From positions 261,516,425-261,580,424 of the forward strand of contig NC_081415.1 of NCBI RefSeq assembly GCF_030272615.1: 64,000 nucleotides of DNA, read 5' to 3'. Position numbers and translations under genes: made by a program. The notes under the pieces were generated by a model. The model searched no databases and was not told the origin of the DNA. It worked only from the letters and a program-made list of their open reading frames with translations. Shown in pieces: positions 1-9,899 of the stretch; within the stretch, counting starts at the first letter, position 1, and the number at the start of each line of letters is the position of its first letter. The stretch comes from Cryptomeria japonica (Eukaryota; Streptophyta; Pinopsida; Cupressales; Cupressaceae).

Positions 1-439
1 TTCATTAATTATCAACCTCTTTATTAATCCATCTTATCAATCCTTTATCAAGTCATTGTCAATTGATCTTATCAATCTTATCAGTCTCTTATCAAAATCA
101 TTAGCAATCTTGGGTCATGTTTTATCCTTTGGCCTATTTTGTTGTCAACCTCAATCAATTGTCTAAAACTTTTATCAATTATTAGCCAATCAATCATCAC
201 TATTGGGACCTATTTCACCATTAGGGTTGGTATCTTAAATTATTCAAATCATTTCCCCTAGGTTGATTAATTAAATGATTATTCAACTCCTTTGTTAACA
301 CATCTCTTTGTTAAAAAAAAGAACAATTCAATCAAATCTGAAGTCTAACAAATAGGACATGGGTATTAAGTTCTTAAACTAGGATTTTATTATTAAACAA
401 TAGTTGTCTCTCCTCCATGCAACAGTCACTTCTCTCCCA
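1..439 (+). mobile_element. LTR fragment (family A), upstream part
   Basis: AT-rich sequence full of TTATCAAT/TTGTCAAT words that resembles the middle of the complete solo LTR at 18155-19806. It is the upstream part of a related LTR whose start lies before the window. The LTR appears to be interrupted at about 440 by a LINE copy and resumes at about 2110. The resemblance is by eye over diverged sequence, so the exact edge with the LINE is uncertain by tens of bases. Confidence 0.5.
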
Positions 440-447
440 CTTAGATT

Positions 448-1812
448 TTGAGCGCTTCTGTTCAAGCTCCTTCTCTACACCCCCCTGCTTGCGGTTTGGC
501 TGGCGGTGCCTGCGTTGTTGAGGCTATTGTTGCCCTTGCGACTGGTTTTGGGGGAACTGTTGTTGCCGAGGTTTTGGCTGGTAAATCCTCTACTGTTGTG
601 GATGACCCTTCTGTTGTCAGGGTTGGTGCTGCTGGTGCCAAGATCCCTATTGCTGCTAAGGCTACCCTTGCCCCTGCAACTGGTTTTGGGGGAACTGTTG
701 CTGCCGAGGGTTTGGCTGGAAATTCCTCTGATGTTGTGGATGACCCTTCTATTCTCAGGACTGGTGCTGTTGGTGCCAAGATGCATATTGTTGGTGATCT
801 TGTTCATTCCAAACCTCCTCCATTTTCTCCTGGTCGTAGCTTTGCCCGCGTGGCCAGAGCTGCTCCTCATCCCCACAAGCCATTTCATCCTCTTCCATGT
901 GCCGAGACTTCCCCTGTTGTGGTCCGTGGCCAAGAGGTTGCAGAAAATGTTGAGTTTTATCAACCTAGTGCTTTGGTTTGTAGATTTTTCTGGGTTCTGT
1001 CCTTCTCTTCCGGACCTTCATTGTTGGGTGAGTGGCTCATGGAAACCTTTAGCTACTCATGGCTTTGAGATTTTTCCTTGTGCTAAAGGTTTTTTCATTG
1101 CTTTTTTTAATTGTACTCTTGATCAAGATTTGGTTTTGGGGAGGTTGTGGGCTTGGGAAGATCACTCTCTTTCTATTAAGCCTTGGACAACTTCCTTCAA
1201 CCTCCTTACCAAACCTCTTAGTGTACATCCGGTTTGGGTTCTCCTCCCTAGTCTTCCCCTCCATTTTTGGGAGCATTCTTGTTTTGAGGCCATCAGTAAC
1301 TCTGTTGGTAGCTTCTTGAAAGTTGATGATGCCACATCCTCCATTACCCATCTATTAATCAATATTGACATATATATGCCCCTCCCTAGGGATGTGGTTC
1401 TGATGGTTGGGGATAGGCCTTGGACTCAATCTGTGGATTGTGAGGGCCTCCCCTTTCGCTGTTGAAGATGCTTCTTAACGGGTCACTTAGCTTCAAATTG
1501 TTCTCTCACGTCACAGACGTGTTGCAACTTGGTGGAAGGATGCCACTAAAGATCATTTGACGGTTTATGCTTCCGAGTCTACTTCTGTTGAATCCTCCCT
1601 CAAGGATGTTGTCTCCTCTCGAGATGAGGTTCCCCTTACTGCTGATGAAGCCTTTGTTGATGCTATGGACTCTTCTGCTCCATTGGCTCCATCTTATGTT
1701 GCTCCTGGTCCTCTGCCTCATTCTTCTCTTGGTGATTCTTCTCTTGTTGTTGTTCCACATCAACAGTCTGTTGTTGTTCTGGAGCAGCATGCCCCCCCCC
1801 CCCCAACCTGAT
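448..1812 (+). pseudogene. LINE ORF1 (DUF4283-type RNA-binding protein), broken
   Basis: ORF1 protein of plant LINEs, thought to bind element RNA in the ribonucleoprotein. Visible in order: an Ala/Val/Gly-rich N-terminus made of a repeated block (541-816), a DUF4283-like domain from about 990 to 1460 (landmarks CAKGFFIAFF, SIKPWTTSFN, LPLHFWE, PLPRDVVLM), a zinc knuckle of the form C-x2-C-x4-H-x4-C at about 1459-1500 that is cut by a TGA, and a Ser/Val/Pro-rich C-terminus from about 1557 to 1812 ending in a C13 run. The reading frame changes near 985-995 (T-rich stretch) and again after the knuckle, so the gene is dead. The start is uncertain; I take the open frame that begins at 448. Family assignment rests on the order of motifs and on the second copy at 2753-3672. 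Confidence 0.72.
541..816 (+). repeat. 138 bp tandem duplication inside LINE ORF1
   Basis: ACTGGTTTTGGGGGAACTG begins at 541 and again at 679, and the two blocks stay alignable to about 816. The repeat keeps the reading frame (138 = 46 codons) and duplicates a block rich in Gly, Ala, Val and DDPS near the N-terminus. Confidence 0.8.
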
Positions 1813-2109
1813 TTTTCTTTAAATGTTTCTAATGATAGTGTTGCCTGGATGATTGTTTGTTGCAAGCAGAAGGGAAAATCTACCTCCCTTTCCCAACCCT
1901 TTGTCAAGTTTTGGGTGTTTCTCCCCACTCTTGAGTTGGGGTGGGTTGTTGTAGGTTTGACAGGGGTTTGGCTGTCCGACTTGTTAGTTTGGGGTTTGTA
2001 CCCCTGCTTGGTTTGTTGCCTCCTTTGGGCTATTTTTAAATTTTTGGTAGTCTTTTGGCTATGTAAAGGGTCAACGCCCTAGTTAACGTTGCCTTTTTAA
2101 TAAAAAACA

Positions 2110-2773
2110 TGACCCTTTTTTACCCTCTTTATCCATGTCACAATTAATATTTTAATATATTAATTGGCTAATTTGAGTTATGAGTACAATTAATAATTTT
2201 AAAATGTTAATTCCACCTTATTTCTCCCTCTTCCCTTTTTGTGCTCAATCAGATCATAAGTTGAGAGCTAATTTTATGGCTAATTGTCTTAGCAATTTGT
2301 CATAAATATGCATAAAAATGTGTCATATTTATTGCATAGAAGTTTGTCATAATGTGACATAGAATTTGTCATGCTTTGTCCCCTCAATTTGCCAATTTGG
2401 AATTAAATTGCTTTTTTCGAATCTTTCCTTCCAATTTCATGATTTCATCATTTTTTCTATAAATTGGATTCAATTCTTCATCATTTCAAAAAGCATACTC
2501 CGAGTAACCTTATGCTATTGCTTTCAAATAGATTTCTTGCAATCATCTTGTTTGTTAATCACTTGCATTTGTAGGCGACACCCACACATTTTGAAAGTGA
2601 AAGAAGAACAATGAAGGAGTCATGAAGGAGATTCCTATGCTTTGGTTTGCGTTTATTTTAAATCTTATTTTCATTTCTTCTATTGAATGTATTAGGATCT
2701 TTTCATTGCAATTTAGCTTTCATGGTTGGCTAATCTATTGCTTTGAATCTTATGCCCGACTTCCTATCATACA
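2110..2773 (+). mobile_element. LTR fragment (family A), downstream part to its CA end
   Basis: Aligns by eye with about 19130-19806 of the complete solo LTR. Shared landmarks are the run of TTGTCATAAT words near 2295-2380, TTCTATAAATTGGAT (a TATA-box candidate at about 2457-2470), CACTTGCATTTGTAGG near 2560-2575, AGAAGAACAATG near 2602, and CTATTGAATGTATTAGGAT near 2680. The end is read as ACA at 2771-2773. LINE copy 2 begins at or slightly before this point, so the junction is blurred. Confidence 0.6.
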
Positions 2774-3672
2774 TGGTGAGTAACCCATGGAAGCCTCTGG
2801 TTGCTCAGAATATTGAACTATTTCGTTGTGCTAAAGGTTTTTTCATTGCTTCCTTTACGTCTTCTTCTGACCGTGACCAGATTTTGGGAAAAATGTGGGC
2901 CTAAGGAGTTCACACCCTCTTTGTTAAACCCTAGACTACATCTTTCAATCCCCTTATTGAACCACTCAATGTGCGTCTAGTTTGGGTTCAACTTTCGAAT
3001 CTTCCTCTACATTTTTAGGAACACCGTTGCTATGAGGCCATTGGCAACTCTATCGGTCATTTTTTGATGGTGGATGATTCCATGACTTTCACGTGCCCCT
3101 CCACCTTTGCCTGTATCTTGGTGGATATTGACATCTCCTTGACCCTCCCTAGGGATGTGGTCCGTATGGTCTGGGATAGGAACTGGACTCAATCGTTGGA
3201 TTTTGAGGGCCTCCCCTTTCACCACGATTTTTTTTTTGTCATAGGTCATTTAGCATTGGATTTCTCCCTCCCACGTCACAAGGGTGCACCTACTTGATGG
3301 AAGGATGTCACCTTGGATCACTTGACTATCTATGTTATTGACTCGACTGATGAGTTGCCCTCTGTTGATAATGTTGTTGTTGTTGTCCATGAGGTTTCAA
3401 CTCCTATTGCTCCTATTTTGGATTCAACTCATGTCACCTCTAACTTGCAGCTTTGCTCTACACCTATTGGTTTTGCTCTTGATGCTGCTCCTCTGCATCA
3501 ACTCATTGTTATTTTGCAACAACTCATTGCTATTCTGCAGCAGTCGGGTGTTGCCCTGCAACTGCTCTCTCTTGACTCTACTGATGGTATCCAAGCGGGG
3601 TCCTTATCGCTTGATCATTATCTTGATGGTCCTAATGATAGTATCACCTGGATTGTTGTTTGTTGCAAGTGA
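2753..3672 (+). pseudogene. LINE ORF1 remnant (DUF4283), broken
   Basis: Homologous to the ORF1 at 448-1812 from its residue SWKPLA onward. Landmarks: NPWKPLV near 2785, CAKGFFIASF near 2830, LPLHF followed by a stop near 3007-3020, PRDVVRMVWDRNWTQ near 3150-3190, and DGPNDSITWIVVCCK just before the stop at 3670-3672. Stops occur in the DUF4283 region (for example after KMWA near 2900) and a TGA follows GAPT near 3297. The zinc-knuckle cysteines are lost (PFHHDFFFVIGHLALDF replaces the knuckle). It has no start codon because it is 5'-truncated. It is not functional. Confidence 0.68.
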
Positions 3673-3858
3673 GAGGGGAAGTTCTCCCTACCCCCCAAAC
3701 CCTTCCTTGTAAAGGTTCGGGTGCCCCTACCCCTCCTTAAGTCAACTTTGGGTTGTTGAAGGTTTGACAAATTTATTGGTTGTTGTTAATGTGTTGTTGA
3801 TAGTCTCTGACTATGTTAAAGGGTCGACACCCTAGTTAACACTGCTTATTAATAAAAG
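2753..3858 (+). mobile_element. LINE copy 2, 5'-truncated, ORF1 plus 3' end, no ORF2
   Basis: Second copy of the LINE type seen at 440-2109. It starts in the middle of the DUF4283 region and ends with the same tail (TATGTTAAAGGGTCGACACC, then AGTTAACACTGCTTATTAATAAAAG ending at 3858, written here as two overlapping landmarks around 3815-3858). It is clearly diverged from copy 1, so this is not a recent duplication. The left arm of the giant inverted repeat starts at the next base. Confidence 0.7.
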
Positions 3859-4324
3859 ACAAATGCAAACTGCAATATTGGAATGCTACAAGAATGAAAA
3901 CTAGAAAAAGTTTGAATTAAGAAAACTAGTAAAAAAGTTGAGTTAAAAAGAGTCCACATACAACAACCACTTACATAGTCAATACTTAGAATGTGCTATT
4001 TAAATATCACCCAAATTAACTAATGATATTTGAGAGACTTAAAATTATGAGTCAAATTTATCATACAACAGTTTAACAAATAAAAGTCAATAATAAAAAC
4101 AAATTACAATTTAAAAAAAAATCATTTTGATGTGGATTTTTTGGTTAAAATACTCATAAAAGACTCGTGACATTGCCCAAAAACCCCCTACGAACTACAA
4201 TGCACCTATAGAAAGACTCGTGACAAGAAGATGTTAATCTAGAGATGAATATTTTCATGCACCTTCAGAAGATGTTGTGTGCAGTGGGAATGGGATTTGT
4301 ATTCAAACGATTTGAATACTTTTC

Positions 4325-4445
4325 CAAACGTTCAGAGATTCAATTTAGCAAGGAGCGTGCGTAGATTCAATTTAGCAGTGCGCTAACGGCACTCAAAGGA
4401 GCGTGTCCAGATTCAATTCGGAACGTGCCCTAACGGCACTCAATT
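4325..4445. repeat. Short tandem repeat with TAACGGCACTCAA core
   Basis: Repeats of GATTCAATTTAGCA or GATTCAATTCGGAACG joined to GTGCCCTAACGGCACTCAA-type units. The matching tandem in the right arm (about 28368-28455) reads TTGAGTGCCGTTAGGGCACG twice. Two to three copies of roughly 55 bp. Confidence 0.65.
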
Positions 4446-4984
4446 ATAGTGCAATGGCCATTAAAAAAAATAGTGACCGTTGAAAAAAACAGGAATTCAC
4501 TTCTTATAAATGAATAGTTTAATTGAGAAGCAGGACAAATTTCTTGTTCTGTTTTCTTTTTGGTTTGATTCGTCTCCCATTGTATGTTTTTGGCATGGCC
4601 ATGCCTGTTTTTGATTTATGTTTTCCTGAATTTTGGTTTTGAATTTTTCTTTCCTGAATTTTGGTATTTCGTGTATCTTCTTTTTTCTGTGGGTCGTCAA
4701 TTTTTAGTAGGCATGTAGTGTTCAGCAGCAAGAACACTACATTCTGGAGTGGCTGATTGGAGATGTAGCCAGAAAATAGTGAGTATATCTTATACTCTGC
4801 TCTCTTTTTTTCTTTCATTTCGAAGAATTTATATGTTTGAAGTAGGTTTTCTTCTTAGTTTGCTTTGTGAGAAAAGGGTTCAGAAATTAAAATATGTTAC
4901 CAGATTCGATGTCGTTCACTAGTTTAGGTGAAATTTTACTTCTAATATTCCAGCTAACATGGGTTTCATTTGAGTAATTGAAAA

Positions 4985-5330
4985 ACAAATTCGATGGGCT
5001 CCTTAATGGAAGGGTTGAAGGGATTGCAGAACCTAGGACTCAAATGTATACTAATGTCTCGTGTTCTGACTGTGTAGTCTCCCTGGCCATCTTTATCGAG
5101 GCTACAGTTGCTATGTTTTCCAAAGGCAAGCAGAGTGGCAGGAAGCCATAGTTTCGTCTAGTGACTAAGCCAATGAGCTCTAGGGCAAGTTGAATTCGAG
5201 GTTCTTGATGTGGACCTCAATCAATTCTGCCAATTGTCCGCATGTTTTGTCGAAGGTGTCAGTGATTTGCACGGTGCATTTCCTCAAGTACTTGTTTTCC
5301 TTGTGCTTCTTCATCCTCTATTTCATTAAT
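4985..5330 (-). pseudogene. Possible captured gene fragment (left-arm copy)
   Basis: Read on the minus strand, this stretch gives about 43 codons starting KKHKENKYSRK and containing DKTCRQ and then AELIEVHIKNLEF. A one-base shift then leads into about 46 further codons (ELIGLVT, then CLPLENIATVASIKMARE). The composition looks like real protein rather than shadow. The right arm holds the same fragment on its plus strand at 27429-27702. I do not recognise the protein. It could be a host exon picked up by the repeat, or chance. No flanking domain or long ORF supports it. Confidence 0.3.
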
Positions 5331-6031
5331 TGGATATTTTGAATTCTTGCTCGTCTACTTTATGTGTAGGGGCTTCCTCTGTCCACGTTGTATCTCCCTC
5401 GGTCTCCATTTGGTCCTCAGTCTTCCTTGTTCGTGTCTGTCTGACCTATTCTTCTGCCATGATGACACTAGGTTTTGTGTGGCAAGTATTTTGGTTCTTA
5501 CTGAGGCTATTTTGCAGGGGCTTGGCAACCTTGCTATCCTATTTGATGGATGCATTATGATCATATTCTTCCCTTTTTGTTAATGAGGACTGTTTTGGTT
5601 TTGATTGAGATTCTTGTTCCCTATTTTGTTGATTTTTGGTATTCTTCAAAAGAAGAATAGCTGGGTTTCCTCGATAGCATCTGTATGTAAGGAATTCAGT
5701 TGACAAAATTGTGGTTAGAATGCTTATTTTGAGACTGTTACATAGCATTAAAAAATTATTTTATAGATTTTTTTTTAAATATTGTTCATGGCCATGTTGT
5801 GGTAAAAGTGAAATGGATGACAAATTGGATCCCTGTAAATAAATTTCACCGACATAAAAAAGTCACCCTGCTGTCAAATTTATACTGCAAATACATTACA
5901 TGTATTATTCTAATATTATAATATATTTCCTCTGTTTTCTAAAATAGACATTCTTACCCAAAAACCAGTACAGAACAACTTCAGTTTCCCTGTCACTTGG
6001 AAGAGCCTTCTCTTTCTTTCTCATCACTCAC

Positions 6032-6234
6032 AATAGTGAGCTTTCTACAGAATTGAAATGAGAATGCAAACGAAGAGGCAGTTATCCTACATTGTAGTAC
6101 CTGGAGTTCTGTTCTTCCAAATCCTCATTCTAAATAGTGAGCTTTCTACAGAATTGAAATGAGAATGCAAACGTAGAGGCAGTTATCCTACATTGTAGTA
6201 CCTGCTGTTCTGTTCTTCCAAATCCTCATTCTAA
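6032..6234. repeat. 101 bp tandem duplication in left arm
   Basis: AATAGTGAGCTTTCTACAG occurs at 6032 and 6133 and the following ~80 bases repeat nearly exactly, ending in CCAAATCCTCATTCTAAA both times. The right arm does not show this duplication at the matching place, so it arose after the arms formed. Confidence 0.85.
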
Positions 6235-6649
6235 AATCTTCTGCAGCCAAGATATTTGAAAATTTCAACAATATGCTGGGATTTTTGGGAGGTAGATCCC
6301 TTGAACAAATGCAGCATCACCATACGCAGAACAAATGTTTCGTTTCCTTGCCTTTTCTCTTTTATTAATGCATTAGTTTTTACAGAGTCCAAGGTTTTGT
6401 TTTGTTATAACTCTGCTTAGATCTATTAAAATGTACTATTTTTTTTCACTTCTCTTTTAATCATATTTTCTAATAGATTTAACTAGAATGCCATTAAATA
6501 GTCTCAGACTAAATCTGGTTAGCTTGGACTTCTCAATACAGTCAACTAGATTTGATGCAGCATACTATTTAAAATCTGGTACAGTATCTAAACAAAATAT
6601 GAATCTATAGAATATATATTGAATTAGATTTATCTTTAATACCAGATTA

Positions 6650-6990
6650 AGTAGTATTCTTATAGATGACAAAATGCTGACTGTTTGATTTGATTTGGAG
6701 AATCTTCAAAGAAAATGTAGATCTATAGTTTGAGTTTCTACTATTATTAATCTTATTAATGATAATTTCAATAATGATACTTCTAATAATTTCGAAACTA
6801 TGGAAATGCTTTCTCTTGAAAATCCTTACAGCCGACTGTTTGATTTGATTTGGAGAATCTTCAAACAAAATGTAGATCTATAGATTGAGTTTCTACTATT
6901 TGATAATTTCAATAATGATAGTTTTAATAATTTCGAAACTATGGAATTGCTTTCTCTTGAAAATCCTTACAGCCAAGTCCACCCAGCAGT
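6650..6990. repeat. About 158 bp tandem duplication in left arm
   Basis: GACTGTTTGATTTGATTTGG at about 6677 and 6835, GAATCTTCAAA followed by AATGTAGATCTATAG after each, and CTTTCTCTTGAAAATCCTTAC after each. A third partial copy of the last motif lies near 7050. Confidence 0.75.
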
Positions 6991-7867
6991 AATTACTGAT
7001 TCTATTTTTCTGCTTGATCTACACATCTTAATTTTATTTTATAGAAATTCTTTCTCTTGAAAATCCTTACAACCATCAAATCCACCCATCAGCAATTACT
7101 AATTCACTTTTTCTGCTTGATCTTTACATATTTATTTTATTTTATTACTGAAGGTTTATTCCATTTGACCCAAAAACAAATATTAAAAAATAGATTCCCT
7201 TGAAAGTATCAATCTCAAGATTCGTAGCACACAAGTAACCCTGAGATCTCAATGAAAATATCTTAGACGCATTTCATATTTCTGAGTTTGGAGGCAAATT
7301 CTGAATATATATAGCTGCCAACTTAGATGTAAATTTCTTCAGTAGATGATTCAGAAAGAGTACCTGAGATGGTCCAAAATTATTCATACTTTGAACAATG
7401 GAATTTCTACACAACCCCGCATTATAGACTTTTCAAGTTTCAACTAGTCAAAGCTCTTCCATACATTTTAATAGGATCCGAATGGGTTTAATGTTTATCT
7501 AAGATCAATTTGAATTTTTATCAGAGGCTTTAACGCATAGAAGAGTAGATGGCACAGTTAATTCATAGCTGAGGTATTAGCTAGACAAATTACAAACAAA
7601 GATCTAAAATGTAGGGATTAGCTTTGAGTGATAATCAATTAGTTTGAGGATGGCTTTTTCAGGTAGATCTTAAATAACTATTTACACTAAATAATCTGAA
7701 TAGAATTAGTAATGCTAGTTAGATATGGTGGCATCCTCTACATCACTTTCAGTTTGAAGCATGAAATTTGGTATTATCTACTTAGTATCCAGCAATCAAT
7801 TAGTTTAACACTCCAAGACATTATATATCAACTATATAATAACTATATAAAAATTTTCTCTGAACAG

Positions 7868-7952
7868 GGCAAAGTCAGAGGTGATCGACTCTGCTTGACC
7901 ATTTTAACAGTATCTTGGTCACCAACAGTATCTTGGTCACCAGGTTGTGGAG
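7868..7952 (+). other. Exon-like block with splice-site look-alikes in the left arm
   Basis: TTTTCTCTGAACAG precedes GGCAAAGTCAGAGGTGATCG, and the block ends GGTTGTGGAG followed by GTAAGC. It carries an internal duplication of AGTATCTTGGTCACCA. The right-arm copy (about 25025-25093, minus strand) lacks that duplication but keeps AACAG on one side and GGAG followed by GTAACC on the other. This could be a captured exon. It could equally be chance AG/GT placement. No protein is recognised in any frame. Confidence 0.3.
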
Positions 7953-9244
7953 GTAAGCTTATTTCTTGGTTCTATCATCCATGCATTCTGATATTTTCTG
8001 CATGACATTAGGTAGTTTTTTATTATTTTGGTGTTTTCAATGTTGTTGGATTCTGTAATTGATTCTTATACATTGTTAAAACCCTCAACATAATTCATGC
8101 TTCAAAATCCAAGATTAAGATATCTTTGTGTGCATTTGGTTCGACTGCTGCATTCCCAACATAGTCTTTTCACGGAATCCATTTTGTGAATGCACTGAAA
8201 TTATTTTACTCTATTTCTTTTGTTTTGAAGTATTATGATTTGTACCTTGACCATACTTCTATTTTGTGCATACACTGATTTTTTTTTTCTATTCTTTTAT
8301 TTTGAAGCTTTATGAGCTGTACCTTGACTATACTTCTGCATTTTGCATGTATTTGGACTTTGTTATCTCTGTGTAATAGAGGACTTGTGTGCAGAATTGA
8401 CGTGCTACCCTTTATTATATTTTTACAGTTTGCATGTATACTTCTTTTGACGGATTTCTCCGTCCTTTACGTTTTGTACCAATCTCTTTTTTTTTTCAAA
8501 TAGTTTGCATAACTTAATTATTCATTTTGCGTACATGGTTACCAACAGACAAGATCACTAGAAACAATATCATAGAAAATCATCCAGAAAATAATTGTCT
8601 GTATGCATTTGGCATGCATGGTTACCAAACATGTGTAATCCTAACATCTGAAAAAGTGATTCCAATAGATTTAAATGTCACCAAAATAGAAGTCTGGGCA
8701 AGTACGGCAGCAGCCAACAGGCAAGATATTCAAACAATATCATAGAAAATCATCCAGAAACTTAGATATTATTGGTTATTTCCAAGCTTTTTCTTATCTT
8801 GCTTACATAAAACTGGATATTCTTGGGAAAAAGCATAATATTTCATTGTCATTGCCATCATCCATGGCTTTTTCATTTCTGTAGAGAAGAATTGCAAACA
8901 TATTTTGCATTCCACATTTCTGTGGGGCATACTTTGTAACATCTAATTTTTTTTTTAAAGGTTTTGATGTATTTAAAAGATTCTGCAATATTATTTGTGT
9001 ATTTTCATTAAATTTATTTATTGAATCTTTTTATGTCAGTTTTATTTTAATAATAAAATATATAAGAAACATTCATTAACAAGTAAATTGATTTAAATTT
9101 CAATCATGATTGATTTTGAGTGTTTTGATTTGTAGTGTCTACAAATGTTTGGAGGCTTGAATGGGTAGCTGCTGAAGTCAAATAATGAATGTAATATTTA
9201 AAATTTCAGAAAAAAATGTTAATAGAAATCTTGAATGGAGGTTG

Positions 9245-9778
9245 TAAACAAATTTATTGTTTAATGTCAAATTTTTATTTGGAAGGGGGTTGAATTGGCC
9301 CACTTCCCAAGGCTGTGGAGAATGGTCATTTTCCATGGCCATTCTTTTCAGTTTAGTGTCTATTGGTTAATTTTTTATATTTATTTTTTACTGCATGAAT
9401 GGGTTGCCGAATCAACTACTGAAATCAGTATTTGTAAATTGATATGTAAACAGTTTTGTTGTTTAATGCCAAATTTTTATTTGGAAGGGGTTGGATTGGC
9501 CCCCTTCCCAAGGTTGTGAAGAATGGTCATTGGCCATGGCCATTCTTTTTCAGTTTAGTGTCTGTCTATTGGTTAAATTTTTATATTTATTTTTTACTGC
9601 ATGAATAGGTTGCTGAATCAACTACTGAAATTAGTATTTGTAAATTGATATGTAAACAGATTTGTTGTTTAATGCCAAATTTTTATTTGGAAGGGATTGA
9701 ATTGGCCCCCTTCCCAAGGCTGTGGAGAATGGCCATGGCCATTCTTTTGGTTAATTTTTATATTATTTTTTACTGCAT
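9245..9778. repeat. About 204 bp tandem repeat, 2.6 copies
   Basis: Units start near 9247, 9447 and 9652 with GTAAACAnnTTTGTTGTTTAATG, followed by TTTATTTGGAAGGGG, TTCCCAAGGCTGTGGAGAATG and a palindromic ATGGCCATGGCCATT-type core. The third unit is shortened. In the right arm the same sequence (reverse complement) has its own, different two-copy amplification at 16095-16385. Confidence 0.85.
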
Positions 9779-9899
9779 AAAACTCAATATTTTAAAAAAT
9801 GGTTATTTCATCATATTTAATGATATGACTTTTTCAGTGTAGCTTAATTTTTTAGGTATTACAAGATCCTTGAATATATTTTCTAATATTATTGTAAGA

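Larger units (their letters stand above)
440..2109 (+). mobile_element. LINE copy 1, ORF1 plus 3' end, no ORF2
   Basis: A non-LTR retrotransposon copy. It has a degenerate ORF1 (about 448-1812) followed directly by a LINE-like 3' UTR (GGGTTTGTACCCCTGC, then AGGGTCAACGCCCTAG, then CCTTTTTAATAAAAAA near 2090-2108). No endonuclease or reverse transcriptase coding sequence lies between ORF1 and the tail. The copy at 2753-3858 has the same ORF1-to-tail junction, so the missing ORF2 looks like a property of the family rather than of one deletion. It sits inside the family A LTR (1-439 and 2110-2773). No target-site duplication was found. Confidence 0.7.

Noticed and set aside
5330-5583. Hydrophobic short ORFs (with mirror copies at 27160-27413) that look like small membrane proteins
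   Set aside because: They overlap open frames on the other strand, occur in multiple frames at once, and their hydrophobicity comes from T-rich composition. No start context or homology visible.
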